Assembly: GCA_036245525.1 (NCBI GenBank)
Contig: BTPG01000001.1
Coordinates: 184,084,663 to 184,148,662 of the forward strand
DNA: 64,000 nucleotides
Source of the DNA: Semisulcospira habei
Taxonomy: Eukaryota > Mollusca > Gastropoda > Semisulcospiridae
Direction: 5' to 3'
Shown here: positions 48,430-57,890 of the stretch, in pieces
Position numbering within the stretch: position 1 is the stretch's first letter
How the letters are laid out: the number at the start of each line of letters is the position of its first letter
The notes under the pieces: generated by a model
Told to the model about the DNA's origin: nothing
The model's database searches: none
The model's input: only the letters and a program-made list of their open reading frames with translations
Program-made: the position numbers and the translations under genes

Positions 48430-48680
48430 TACAGGCAGACGCATTCCGATTAATATAATACACACATGCACACATACAGACGCATGCACACAAACACGCA
48501 TACAATCACATACACGCATAATCACGCACACGCACACTCACGCACAGTCAAACAAATACAATGCATGCACACACACAGAGACAAAGACAAACACACACGC
48601 ACATGCACACACATACGCACACACACACACACAGACAAAGACAGACAAACAAGGCAGACAGACAGACATATCACAGACAC
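48361..48680. repeat. (CA)n microsatellite and CA-rich tract
   Basis: A pure (CA)n run at about 48361-48428 is followed by imperfect ACACGCAC-type sequence to about 48680. It contains a 20-base echo of Polinton coding sequence ('TTACAGGCAGACGCATTC' at 48429-48447), also found in the E3 228-type gene. Confidence 0.88.
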
Positions 48681-49501
48681 ATGCACTCACACTTCAGTCA
48701 TGGTTGTGTGTCACGCGACACGCAAGGACTGTACACTCGATTAGCCACCGCACACTTAGTTTCGTTTTTAAGACGCTACGTCTTTGTATACGCTGGATAC
48801 AACGATCACATGAGATTACACAGCTTGCTAAGACCCTTGTAAACAGAGACATTTAACTCTGTGTTTTGTCTTAAATTTATTAGTTGTCCATGGTATGGAA
48901 GTGATAGCAATGACTATGATTAACATTCTGTTAACGCCGCACCGTCCAACACTGTCGATTAAACACAGCTTTGTAAACCGCGTTAGTAACCGCCGGTCCG
49001 GTTACTTACGCAGTTGTTAAGGCCCACGTGGCGTGTAGTTGGCCGCTGGTGTTAAGATAGCTCAATCACTTTAGACTGCGCTAACTTTGTAATAACACAC
49101 AGAGACAGTGAGTGACTCGGCGGAATTGAAGGCTTGTCTTGACTCAGGTACTACACACTGAGTTAAAAATGACTAATGCAACATACCACCGTCTCTCACA
49201 GTAAATTTTACTTACCTTACGTTTTGGTTATTTCAGCTTCGTTATATCCATTGCTTCTGCTTCCACTTACTGTGTCATATTCAACCGCATCTTATAGATT
49301 TGTTCAGGCTTAAATTGAGGGGGACCATGATCGCATGAGATAGTTACCGTCCTTTGTAAACAGAATCAGAATTCCGTCTTGCTCAGACATTTCTTAGCTA
49401 TAATTTCGCCTTGTTTTTCTTAGCGTGCCACAGATTAAAGCTGATATTATATGAGTCCGGGTGTTAACATATAAACATTTTTAACAAAAATCCCGTCTAT
49501 T

Positions 49502-49573
49502 ATCCGATTCTCAATGGCCTTTTCAAGAGAGGATTCAAACATGCCTCCCTTGGAAAGGCATTGAGAATCGGAT
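49502..49573. repeat. Inverted repeat (hairpin) in E3 right arm
   Basis: ATCCGATTCTCAATG at 49502-49516 pairs perfectly with CATTGAGAATCGGAT at 49559-49573, with a few further near-pairs inward. A stem of 15 or more base pairs with a loop of about 35-40 nt. Role unknown. Confidence 0.75.
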
Positions 49574-50340
49574 GCGGTGTTCCGTCACCTAGACTGGACG
49601 AGGGATGGACAGACAGACAGACGGACACACTAACACACACACACACACACACCCAGCCCCCCCTTAACCCCCTTATCCCCCCTTATCCCCCTTATCCACC
49701 CCTTTCCCTTCCCCCCTTTTTTTACCCGTGCGCACAATTTTTTTTATTTATTTATTTGCCGGCATTTTTTAAATTATTTAAATTATTGGATCGTCACACC
49801 CCAGATAGAATCTCACAGCTCAGACATTTACCGAAACAAAAATTTCAGAGATTTTTGAGGTGATTCGATCCCACGCACACACGTACCTAGTAAATTGCGC
49901 CACTATCTACTAGGTACATGTGTAACGGGGCCGAACAAACCAGGCCAGCTCGGCCCAATGTCAATGTAGTTATTCTTACCTACTTAAATATAAGCAGATC
50001 AATACAGGAAGTTGTGCAATGTGTCTTTTCCGGCGACCGGTTCCTTGTATTGATCGATTTTCAGGTCTGTAGCGTTAACTAATCATATAACCGATTGAGC
50101 TGTGAACATTGTTAGTAGTCTTATTAACCTTGTTTTAGTCGGTTGTCATAGATAAGTGAGTAATTGTGTATTTATATTCTCAGAAATGTGAGCGGCGAAA
50201 GCCGTAAGCCGCTACAAATAGATTTCTAAGAGAAGTAACTACTGTTTTGGCTATAACCAAATCGGAAATTCCCGAAATACACCACACATAAGCTACGCAA
50301 ATGGTCCGCGCTGATTTACTGCATTTTAGTGTGTAAATGT

Positions 50341-50592
50341 TTACATAACCGATGGATTAATTAGCTCAGGTGTTAACCCCCTGTTGGTATTACTCTGCTG
50401 AGAGGTACATAAAATGGTGACTGTTCAAATAATAATGCAGTGGCGTGTTCAGTAGTGGTCGGTAATTTAGACAAGCATGCCGAAGCGCTGAAAAAAATGG
50501 GCGGCGTGAAGGTGTGGTAGTATGTGGTCAAAAAACAATGGAAATTTGGGATCTATAGAAATTGTCCAAAAACACCCCTAGTTACTATCTCT
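50341..50592 (-). repeat. E3 right terminal inverted repeat
   Basis: 252 bp, the inverted partner of 33323-33574. It ends ...CTATCTCT, followed by the target repeat AAAGC at 50593-50597. Confidence 0.93.
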
Positions 50593-50888
50593 AAAGCAGC
50601 CAAGTGTGACACTAAATAGGAGGGCTTAGAGCTGTGTTCACCTTTATTCAGTCACATGCCACTTGAAAGCTGATGCCATACAACAATTTGTTGGCAACAG
50701 GTTTTCAAGCAATGGTGTAAAATTAAAGTGTGAGCCATTTTGACCTGTTAGGTCTCTTCAGAATACCTAGAAGTTATTTATGGCTCCCACTGTCTCAGAC
50801 AGGGTGTACCAAACTAAAACGCGTAGAGAAGAGCCCTAACAGACAAAAGTGTAGACAAACACACTGCTACATTTTAACCACTTTCCTC

Positions 50889-51167
50889 TTAAAGAAGACT
50901 TTTTAGTCTTTGAACATCTTCAACAGCAGCATTGTAGGTTGTTTCTTGTTCTCGCAGTTTTTCAACCATGATTTTGATTCTCTCCTTTGTCTTTCTCATG
51001 TTTTGAGCACACGTTTCTTTTCTATTTTTTGCTCTCGCTAGGTCCATGTGAAGATGTTTTTTAGAAACAGTCTCTTCTTCTGCCATTGTATCTAAAAACG
51101 CTTGAGTGAATGTACGCCTTCTATCAATCTCCATTTCCTGCACAGCTCTGTTTAGGTTGCCAGACAT
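50889..51167 (-). CDS. 92-aa coiled-coil protein in E2 right arm
   Basis: From the ATG at 51167 ('MSGNLNRAVQEMEID') the frame encodes an almost wholly helical, charged protein with heptad-like spacing ('RKTKERIKIMVEKLREQE'). The frame extends 24 codons upstream without a better start. It has no homologue in E1 or E3, so it is either a lineage-specific Polinton gene or captured cargo. It is the only undamaged frame in E2. Function unknown. Confidence 0.5.
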   Translation of the reverse strand: MSGNLNRAVQEMEIDRRRTFTQAFLDTMAEEETVSKKHLHMDLARAKNRKETCAQNMRKTKERIKIMVEKLREQETTYNAAVEDVQRLKSLL

Positions 51168-51239
51168 TTTATGATCGTCTGTTAGCTGTGTCTTATTTAT
51201 AATTTGGGTATTACAGACGTAGAACATTCTACACAGCAA

Positions 51240-52095
51240 AAATGACTAAGCATGTTCTACGTGTCGTGGGTGACTGGCGGTAATGACATGGCACAGCACA
51301 TTCCAGGCTACGTGGCAGAAATGACATAGGAGATTTTAGCAAGGGGGAGCAACTCCTCCTGGCTTCAAAACTGTCACGGGTGTTTACATGTGACCAAAAA
51401 GTTTGAGTGTGACAAACTCAATTGCTCTGTGACCAACTCACTTCTTCTGTGATAAACCAAAATAAAATAAAAGTGAATTAACATCGCAAGAAGTTTTCAC
51501 TGCAATGTGGCAAAAATTGTCTGTTGTTCTTTATTTGCCTATGCTGTGTCAGTTGTCCAAGCCATGTCCGCAAATGTTTGACCAAGTCTTTTGACCATAA
51601 CCCTAGCCCATGCTGCATATGTGTATGCCGCATGTGTATGCCGCATGTGTATGCCGCGTATGTCAAATATGCCGCATATGGCGTGTGTGCCACACGTGGC
51701 ACACCAGCCGCACATGCCGCGTATGCGTATACCGTGTGTGTCGCACCTGCCGCGTGTGGTGCGTATGTGTATGCCACACCTGCCGTGTGTGCCATGTATG
51801 CCGCGTATTTTGAGTATGATGCGTGTGTTTGACTTAAAAGAAGACGGTTTATCTGTATTGAAAGTTGTAACCTGCCCTGTTAAAAAACCTGACTGAGGCC
51901 AATGACATTCCAGTCATTCCAAGCCATTATGTGCAGGGCTACTGAAATTGAAGTTGAAAGGACCTGTCAAGCCTTGTGCGTTATGTTATGGGTAGGCAAC
52001 AGCTGTGTTGAGTAAAAGTGTGTGTGGTGAGAGAGTGTGTTTTGAAAATGGCTGAGTGCATTGAGTAAGGTAAAGGCTGTGGTCACTGAGATTGT
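51240..52095. other. E2 right arm with an 11-bp-type minisatellite
   Basis: Non-coding. At about 51605-51830 short units like TGTATGCCGCA, mixed with TGTGTGCCGC, repeat imperfectly. Open frames across them give only low-complexity Cys/Arg or Ala/Tyr runs. The rest is unremarkable up to the TIR. Confidence 0.7.
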
Positions 52096-52312
52096 TGATA
52101 GACTAATTAATCTTTGTTTAAGAGGTCGGTGGTATTATTAATTTAGGTGATCTGGAAATCTTTTTTTACTGAGTGCATTAAAAGGGGTCCGGGTTTTCAA
52201 AGGCTGTAGTCATTTGAGCGTTGACTGCCAAAAATGGCTAATTAAGTAGGTCTAATTAAGACAATTAAGGACAAACAAAAATTGTCCAAATATTGTCCAT
52301 TTTTATATCTCT
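52096..52312 (-). repeat. E2 right terminal inverted repeat
   Basis: The inverted partner of 29742-29961, about 217 bp, ending ...TATATCTCT. Confidence 0.9.
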
Positions 52313-52317
52313 ACTGG

Positions 52318-53799
52318 AGGCAACATGTGTCATGCTTTTTTCTTGGCATTACCATGTTTGCTCAGTGAACCAGGTGACACTTGCATAACGTGTCATCTTT
52401 AGTACTGACCCTTCACAATTATTTGGCGCTTACAATCTGTGAGCATTTGATGCCTAGATTTCTTTAATTATGAGCCAGGGAATTAATAGATCACCGTGAC
52501 TGCATAAGGACAGCTCCTGGGCATTTTCATTGTTTATGGCAGTTGGGGAGGTTGCAAGCCAGGGTCTGTGACCTGTCATGCATGACAGCCTAACCATGGC
52601 CTTCTGGCTGTAGCCGTAAAATGCAGGTATTTTTGTCACATTTGGCTTCAGTATGCTAACTGTTGACGGCATAGAGCAGGCAACTGTAAGATCAAGATAC
52701 TTTATTTAGTAAACATTGTAACACAAACGGGGCCATGAGAGCTAGTGACCACCCTAAATCGGGTTTTAATGTTTTACCATATATTGGGTTGGCAATGTGT
52801 GTATGTATGTCTGTGACTGATGCATCTACAGCTTTAACTGTTTAGACTGGGCATCGCCGGGTGTATGTGGGGGAGCAGGTGTAGGTGAATGAGAGCAAGA
52901 TTTTTACATATTATGTTAAAAAAGTACAAAAGACACAAGCATGAGAGACAGATAGAAAATTATATACAGTACCTATGCAGCAACGGGCACTACTTGTGAC
53001 ACTACCCAAGCAAAAAGACATCTGGCACTACTTGTGCTACCCATGTTATATATACCAATACTGGCGCTTCTTTACGTCAGCCCCTGCCTCTGCAGAAGGC
53101 AGTAAGCATAGATCCAGTTGCCCCCCGCCCCCCCCCCCCTGCCCTCACCTCCCACTGCTGTAGGGCATCATGGAGATCTGTGCCTGAAGCAGTTATATGG
53201 TGGCTGCTCTGTCGCAGTAGTGAAGGGTTCACAGCCATTAGGGTGCAGGCATGGGAATTGTCCGCAAAATCCGCAAAATTCCGCGAGAAAAAGAAATCGT
53301 CCGCGAAAAGATAAAGACGTTTCCGGGGGAAAAAAACCATTGTGGGTAGCAAAAGAAGGAAAGCACTGGTTTTATTCCGCGACAGAACATGCCGCGGTAG
53401 GCTGTGTCGGTGGCCTGCCTGACTGCGCGCTGCACTGAGAACTTAGGCGGGCAGACCCAAGATGGCCCGCAAATCTACGCCCCCCCCCCCCCCCCCCCCC
53501 CCCACCACACTGTTTGATTTTCCGGCGCCCAGAAGTAAGCAAGGTCCGTCGCCTACCCCCCCCTCCCCCCCCTCCCACTGTTTGATTTTTCGGCCCTCGC
53601 AGAAAGAAGATCTGGCGTGGTGGAGGCCTTTTGTATCAGGTTGAAGGCCCCGTTTCAGATGATTTTTGCTTGGGCAATTCCCATGCCTGAGGCTTACTTA
53701 TTAGAGAATAATTTTAAATTCTTTTCCGAGGTAAGTTGTTTACTGGATCCATGCATGTAACTTTATAAGCACTTGTTGATTATTTTCTACCTTGTGCAG
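52318..53799. other. Intron sequence with poly-C tracts
   Basis: No gene was recognised. C-rich tracts lie at about 53120-53140, 53479-53503 and 53555-53577, and 'CACTGTTTGATTTT(C/T)CGGC' occurs twice (about 53507 and 53577). The region ends with a TTGTGCAG acceptor at 53792-53799. Confidence 0.55.
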
Positions 53800-53923
53800 G
53801 TCGTGAATCACCAATGATTGAGCTGTTTCCAGAGACCCAGCAGACTCTGTCCCTAGGTGGCAGTGCACTGTTCCAGTGCCGTGTCACAGGAGGTATACCT
53901 GCACCCACCATCACATGGACCAG
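53800..53923 (+). CDS. Host exon B: first half of an Ig domain (perlecan-like)
   Basis: 124 nt between TGTGCAG and GTAATA. Two bases complete the Arg codon begun in exon A; 40 codons follow and two bases are left over. It encodes 'MIELFPETQQTLSLGGSALF' then 'QCRVTGGIPAPTITWT', the A-to-C strands of an I-set Ig with its first Cys and core Trp. The phases match exon A upstream and exon C downstream exactly, supporting direct splicing across 27.5 kb of nested transposons. Confidence 0.85.
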
Positions 53924-54103
53924 GTAATATGGCAAACTGGTACTAGAAGTGTGGGTCTCTTGCCATGCAGCAGTGTATATTGAATTGCAAAACTGCAAGC
54001 AGTGATGTGGGGGTCAGGATGTTCATGATACATGCAAGTACAAGGACAGGCTACACACTACACATTAAAGAAACATCTTTATGAAGTTTTGGAGATGATA
54101 TAA

Positions 54104-57100
54104 ATAATAATAATTATGGTATTTATAATGCGCTTATCTTATAATAATTATAACTCTAAGCGCGCACTCACAACTCACGCACGCATCCGCACGCTTTAGA
54201 CAACGACTCACGTACCATAAATAGTGAAATACATTATGACAGTCTGCTTAGGGTGGGGAGTGTGGTGGTATAGTGCTAGAACTGTTGAAAGAGGTGAGTT
54301 TTGAGGGCGGACTGGAAGGAGGAGAGAGAGTGTTTCTGACGGAGAGAGAGTGGGAGAGTGTTCCAGGTGGATGGACCGTATACTGAGAAGGAGCGGGGGC
54401 CGAAAGTACTGAGATTGGTGCGGGGGAGGTGGAAAGGGTCGGAGGTGGAGCGGAGGGAGCGGGGAGGAGTATAGGGGTGAAGTAAGTTTGAGAGATAGGC
54501 AGGAGCGCAGTTGTTCAGGGATTTGTAGCAGAGAGACAGAATCTTGTATTGGATGCGTTGGGGGATGGGGAGCCAGTGAAGGAGTTTTGAGCAGGGGAGT
54601 GATATGGTTGGATTTTTTCTTTCTGAGGACGAGGCGGGCAGCGTTGTTCTGGACGCGCTGGAGAGTGAAAGTGGTGGAGTGAGGGAGGCTGGAAAGGAGA
54701 GAGTTGCAGTAGTCGATGCGAGATAGGATGAGAGAGACAGCGAGTTTGGTGGCAGCTTCGGTAGTGAGGTATTTTCTGATCTGACTGATGCGGCGGAGGT
54801 GGAAGTAGCATGCCTGGGCCGTGACAGAGACGAAGCTGGTCATGGAAAGAGAGGAATCGAGGATAACGCCGAGGTTTTTGGCCGCGTCAGAGAGGGAGAT
54901 GGGGGTGCTGTCGAGTTGAAGGTGGAGGGAGGGAGGGAGCTGGGAAAGTTTCTGGCGAGTGCCTACCAGCATGGCTTCCGTTGCGTCATCATTCAGTTTA
55001 AGCTTGTTTGCTGTCATCCAGTTTTTCATGTCTTCGTAGCAGTCAGCTGTGCGAGTCAGTAGTGACTGAGTGTTGTCGAGTTTGTCTTTGTCTAGTACTT
55101 GTGAGTTGTCAGCGTAGAGGTGGTGGTGTATGTGGTGAGACTGGATGATGTTGGACAGGGGAGAGGTGTAGAGTGTGAAAAGGACCGGGCCCAGGACGGA
55201 CCCCTGTGGAACTCCGCAGGAGAGCGTGACTGGGTTGGAGGAGACGCCATTGATGGTGACGGACTGCTGTCTGTCGAAGAGGTAGGAGAGAAACCAGGAG
55301 TGAGCAGTCAGTGATGCCAAAGGAGTGGTGAAGGCGGTGGAGGAGGATAGAGTGGTCTATAGTGTTGAAGGCGGCAGAGAGGTCGAATAGCGTAAAAAGG
55401 GAGATGTTGCCCGAGTCGGTGGAGAGAAGCAGGTCGTTTAAGATATGTAGAAGGGCTGTTTCAGTGCTGTGATGTTTGCGATAGGCAGACTGGAAGGGAC
55501 TGAGGAGGTTGTTGTCGGCGAGGTGGAGGTTGAGCTGGTTGAGAATAATAATAAGCGCATTAAATAGGCACTTTATCCCAATTGAAAATCGGCTCATAGC
55601 GCCGCCGCGAACTGAACCCAACAAGCACGCTCACGTGAATCACGCGCATTCACTCATACACTGTACATAAACACAGAACATTCACGTGGTGCTAAGGGCA
55701 AGCTCAAGCGAGCTACTGTAGTTTTTGGAAATTCAAAATCGTTTGTATTTGAAATTTGATTAAGTGGGCTGAAACTGATACCAAAGAGAATGACCTTCTC
55801 AAGAAGCTTGGACAGGAAAGAGAGATTGGAGACTGGGCGATAGTTTTTGAGTTCGTTTGGGTCGAGGTTGTGTTTTTTGAGGAGAGGACGGACGATGGCG
55901 GACTTGAAGATATCGGGGACGGAGCCGTTCTCTAGAGATGTGTTGATGATGTCGGTAATGAATGGCAGAAGTTTTGGAAGGCCGTCCCGGTAGAGAGAAG
56001 CTGGGAGAGGGTCTAGTTCGCAGGTTTTGAGAGGCATGGACTTTATGGTCTTGAGGACTTCGTCCTCAGAGACGGGCCGGAAGGACGAGAGGGGGGTGCC
56101 GGAAAAGGGGTGTCAGGAGGGCAAGGCGGAGAAGGCAGAGTGTCGAGTGTGTTGCGCAGAGTTTGGATTTTGTCGGAAAAATAGGTGGAAAAAGCAGACG
56201 GGAGTTCTTCTTTGCTGTGTGTGTTGGGGAGAGGAGAGTCTTTAGAAATGCCTAAGAGCGTGTTCATGGTAGCGTAGAGGGTTTTAAAAGAAGTGGATTC
56301 CAGGATTTTGTTTTGAAGGTGTTTACGTTTGGAGTCGGAGATCATTTTGCAGAATTTGGATCTAGTTGTTTGGTAGATCTGTCTGTGAACGGTGAGGTCA
56401 GATACGTGGCGTTCCGCTTGTCGGCGCTCACGCTTGGCCTCAGCTATGTCGTCAGTGAGCCAGGGGGAGGGGGGTCGGTTGAGTATGGAGCAGGTGGTGA
56501 CAGGTGCATGGGTGTCTAGAAGTTTTTGAAGGGAGGAGTCGAAATTGGATGCAAGATCAGGAGAGGAGGCGGGGTCCAGGAGAAGGTCGACAGCTTTGTC
56601 GAAGAAGCTCTCTCGGTTGACAGATTTTAGTTTGCGACGAGAGACAACGAGCTTGGGGTTTTTTCGGGGGAGGTAGGTTGAGGGAGACGAGAATAGCGAG
56701 GTGGTCAGAGGGAAGCACAGAGGAGGTGTCAGAGTCGAGAAAGAGTTGATCGGAGGTGCGGGTGATGATCCAGTCGAGGGTGTGGCCGAGTCGGTGGGTG
56801 GGTTTGGTGATGTGTTGTGTAAGATTGTGGTTTGAAAGTGATGTGCAAAGGTGTTTTGTGTCAGGGTGGTCGGATTTGTCAAAGTGGAAGTTAAAGTCGC
56901 CAAGAAGGATGTGTTTTCCGGGTTGTGTGCTGTAGTGGTCGAGGAGGAGGTCAAATTCGGTGAGGAACATGTAGTTTGTGAGTTTGTTTTGAGAGCTTGG
57001 AGGGGGGCGATAGATACATGAGAAGATGAGGGACTGGCCAGGGAGTGTTGCTACGGCCTCGACAGATTCAAAGGAGGGATGAGCAAAAGGTAGAGACTGA

Positions 57101-57890
57101 GAGAAGGAGAGGTGAGTGGAGAGACAGTCCCTGTAGATGATGGCATTGCCACCCCCTCTTGAAGCGCGTGAGAAGGAGGCCAGGCGGTAGCCACTCGGAG
57201 TGATGCTGGCGATGATGGGTTCATCGCCAGCTGAGCGGAGCCACGTTTCAGTGATCACGACAACATCTAGGTCATTGTCTAGAATGAAATCTGAAATCAT
57301 GTCGGCTTTGCAGACAGACTGTGCATTGAACAGACACAGTTTTAGGTTGGGTGAGACAGAAGAGGAAGAAGAAGGAGGAGGAGGGTGGGGAGGGGGAAAA
57401 AAGGATGGAGGGGGGAAAGATGAGGGAGGGGGGGAGTGGGGAGGAGGAAAAGATGGGGAAAGAGAACTGGGCAAGAAAGAAGATGCGAGAGGAGGGGGAG
57501 GGGAAAGGGGGAGGAAGGAGAGTAGGAAAAGATGAGGAAGAGCGAGGGGGGGGGGTGAAGGGGAGGAGAAAGGGGGAGGAGGGGACGAGAAGGAAAAAGC
57601 AGGCTGAGGAGGAGAGGGGGAGGAGGATGGGGGTGGAGGTGGCCGAGGAGAGCAGGGAGCGGTAGGTGAGGAAGACAGGAGAAGAAATGGGAGAAGAAGG
57701 AAGGGATGGGGAGAAGGCGTGGAGGCAGAAGGTGTGGAAGGACATATGAAAAGGGAAAGAAGTGTGTGGGTGTGGTGGTGAGTCATGCCTTCTGCTAATT
57801 CCACCCCTGCGGCCTTTCTTTCGCGACCGGATGCCACGTAAGGTATTTGCAACTCCCATACAATGCATGCACATATTTGCTAACAAGCTC
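54104..57890 (-). mobile_element. CR1-like LINE, copy 1 (minus strand)
   Basis: Read on the minus strand: a Ser/Pro-rich N-terminal region (57852-57400), an AP endonuclease ('LCLFNAQSVCKADMISDFIL', 'ITETWLRSAG', 'LLGDFNFHFDKSDHPD', 'SDHLAILVSL'), then a linker and reverse transcriptase ('LKNYRPVSNLSFLSKLLEK', '[20 protein letters not shown]'). The 3' end carries a TTATAAGATAAGCGCATTA-type terminus and an (ATT)n tail. Frames are broken near 56560, 55650-55790 and 55320. The catalytic 'YADD' reads 'YADN', so it is inactive. A foreign insert lies at 55544-55785. It is inverted relative to copy 2. Confidence 0.88.
55544..55785. repeat. Insert of about 240 bp in CR1-like copy 1
   Basis: Compared with copy 2, the LINE sequence breaks at 55543 and resumes near 55786. 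The insert starts AATAATAATAAGCGCATTA, resembling the 3' terminus of the same LINE family in reverse, and has a short repeat (GAGAAT) at both edges. It is probably a short retroposed element sharing the LINE tail. Confidence 0.65.

Larger units (their letters stand above)
47870..50340. other. E3 right arm, gene-free
   Basis: About 2.5 kb. The part next to the 228-type gene resembles the E1 and E2 arms ('AACTAACTT' and AAGTTCTTAT words at about 47950-48020). It then has A/T tracts, (CA)n repeats, a pyrimidine tract near 49650-49720 and an inverted repeat at 49502-49573. No gene was recognised. Confidence 0.6.
33323..50592. mobile_element. Polinton element 3 (E3), nested in E2
   Basis: 17,270 bp bounded by 252-bp TIRs starting AGAGATAG, with AAAGC directly repeated at 33318-33322 and 50593-50597. 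A 6-bp AAAGCA can be read if one terminal base is shared. Gene order is the same as E1 but inverted in the window. The 175-, 151-, 76-, 144-, 114-, penton-like, 291- and 228-type genes are open. Polymerase, integrase, ATPase, capsid, 415- and 421-type genes are broken. Two SINEs and one 52-bp retro-insertion have landed in its genes. It is younger than E2, into which it is inserted, but not autonomous as written. Confidence 0.95.
29742..52312. mobile_element. Polinton element 2 (E2): core-deleted, interrupted by E3
   Basis: The outer TIRs 29742-29961 and 52096-52312 define this element. Its own DNA is 29742-33322 plus 50593-52312, about 5.3 kb; E3 splits it. The left part carries remnants of the 175-, 157-, penton-like, 291- and 228-type genes, and the right part carries one coiled-coil gene. 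Everything from the 76-aa gene through the 421-aa gene is missing. The ends are GGAGATAT (left) and AGAGATAT (right). Flanking ACAGG (29737-29741) and ACTGG (52313-52317) may be a decayed target duplication, which is weak evidence. It could move only with proteins from another Polinton. Confidence 0.85.

Noticed and set aside
51478..51896. Several overlapping frames over a TGTATGCCGCA-type tandem repeat
   Set aside because: All frames are open because of the repeat; low complexity on both strands.
29737..52317. ACAGG/ACTGG as a proven target duplication of E2
   Set aside because: Only four of five bases match and no 6-bp repeat fits, so it is reported as weak only.
57272..57886. Long Ser/Pro-rich frame overlapping the CR1-like LINE
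   Set aside because: It is an alternative frame of a purine/pyrimidine-skewed stretch inside the LINE N-terminal region.
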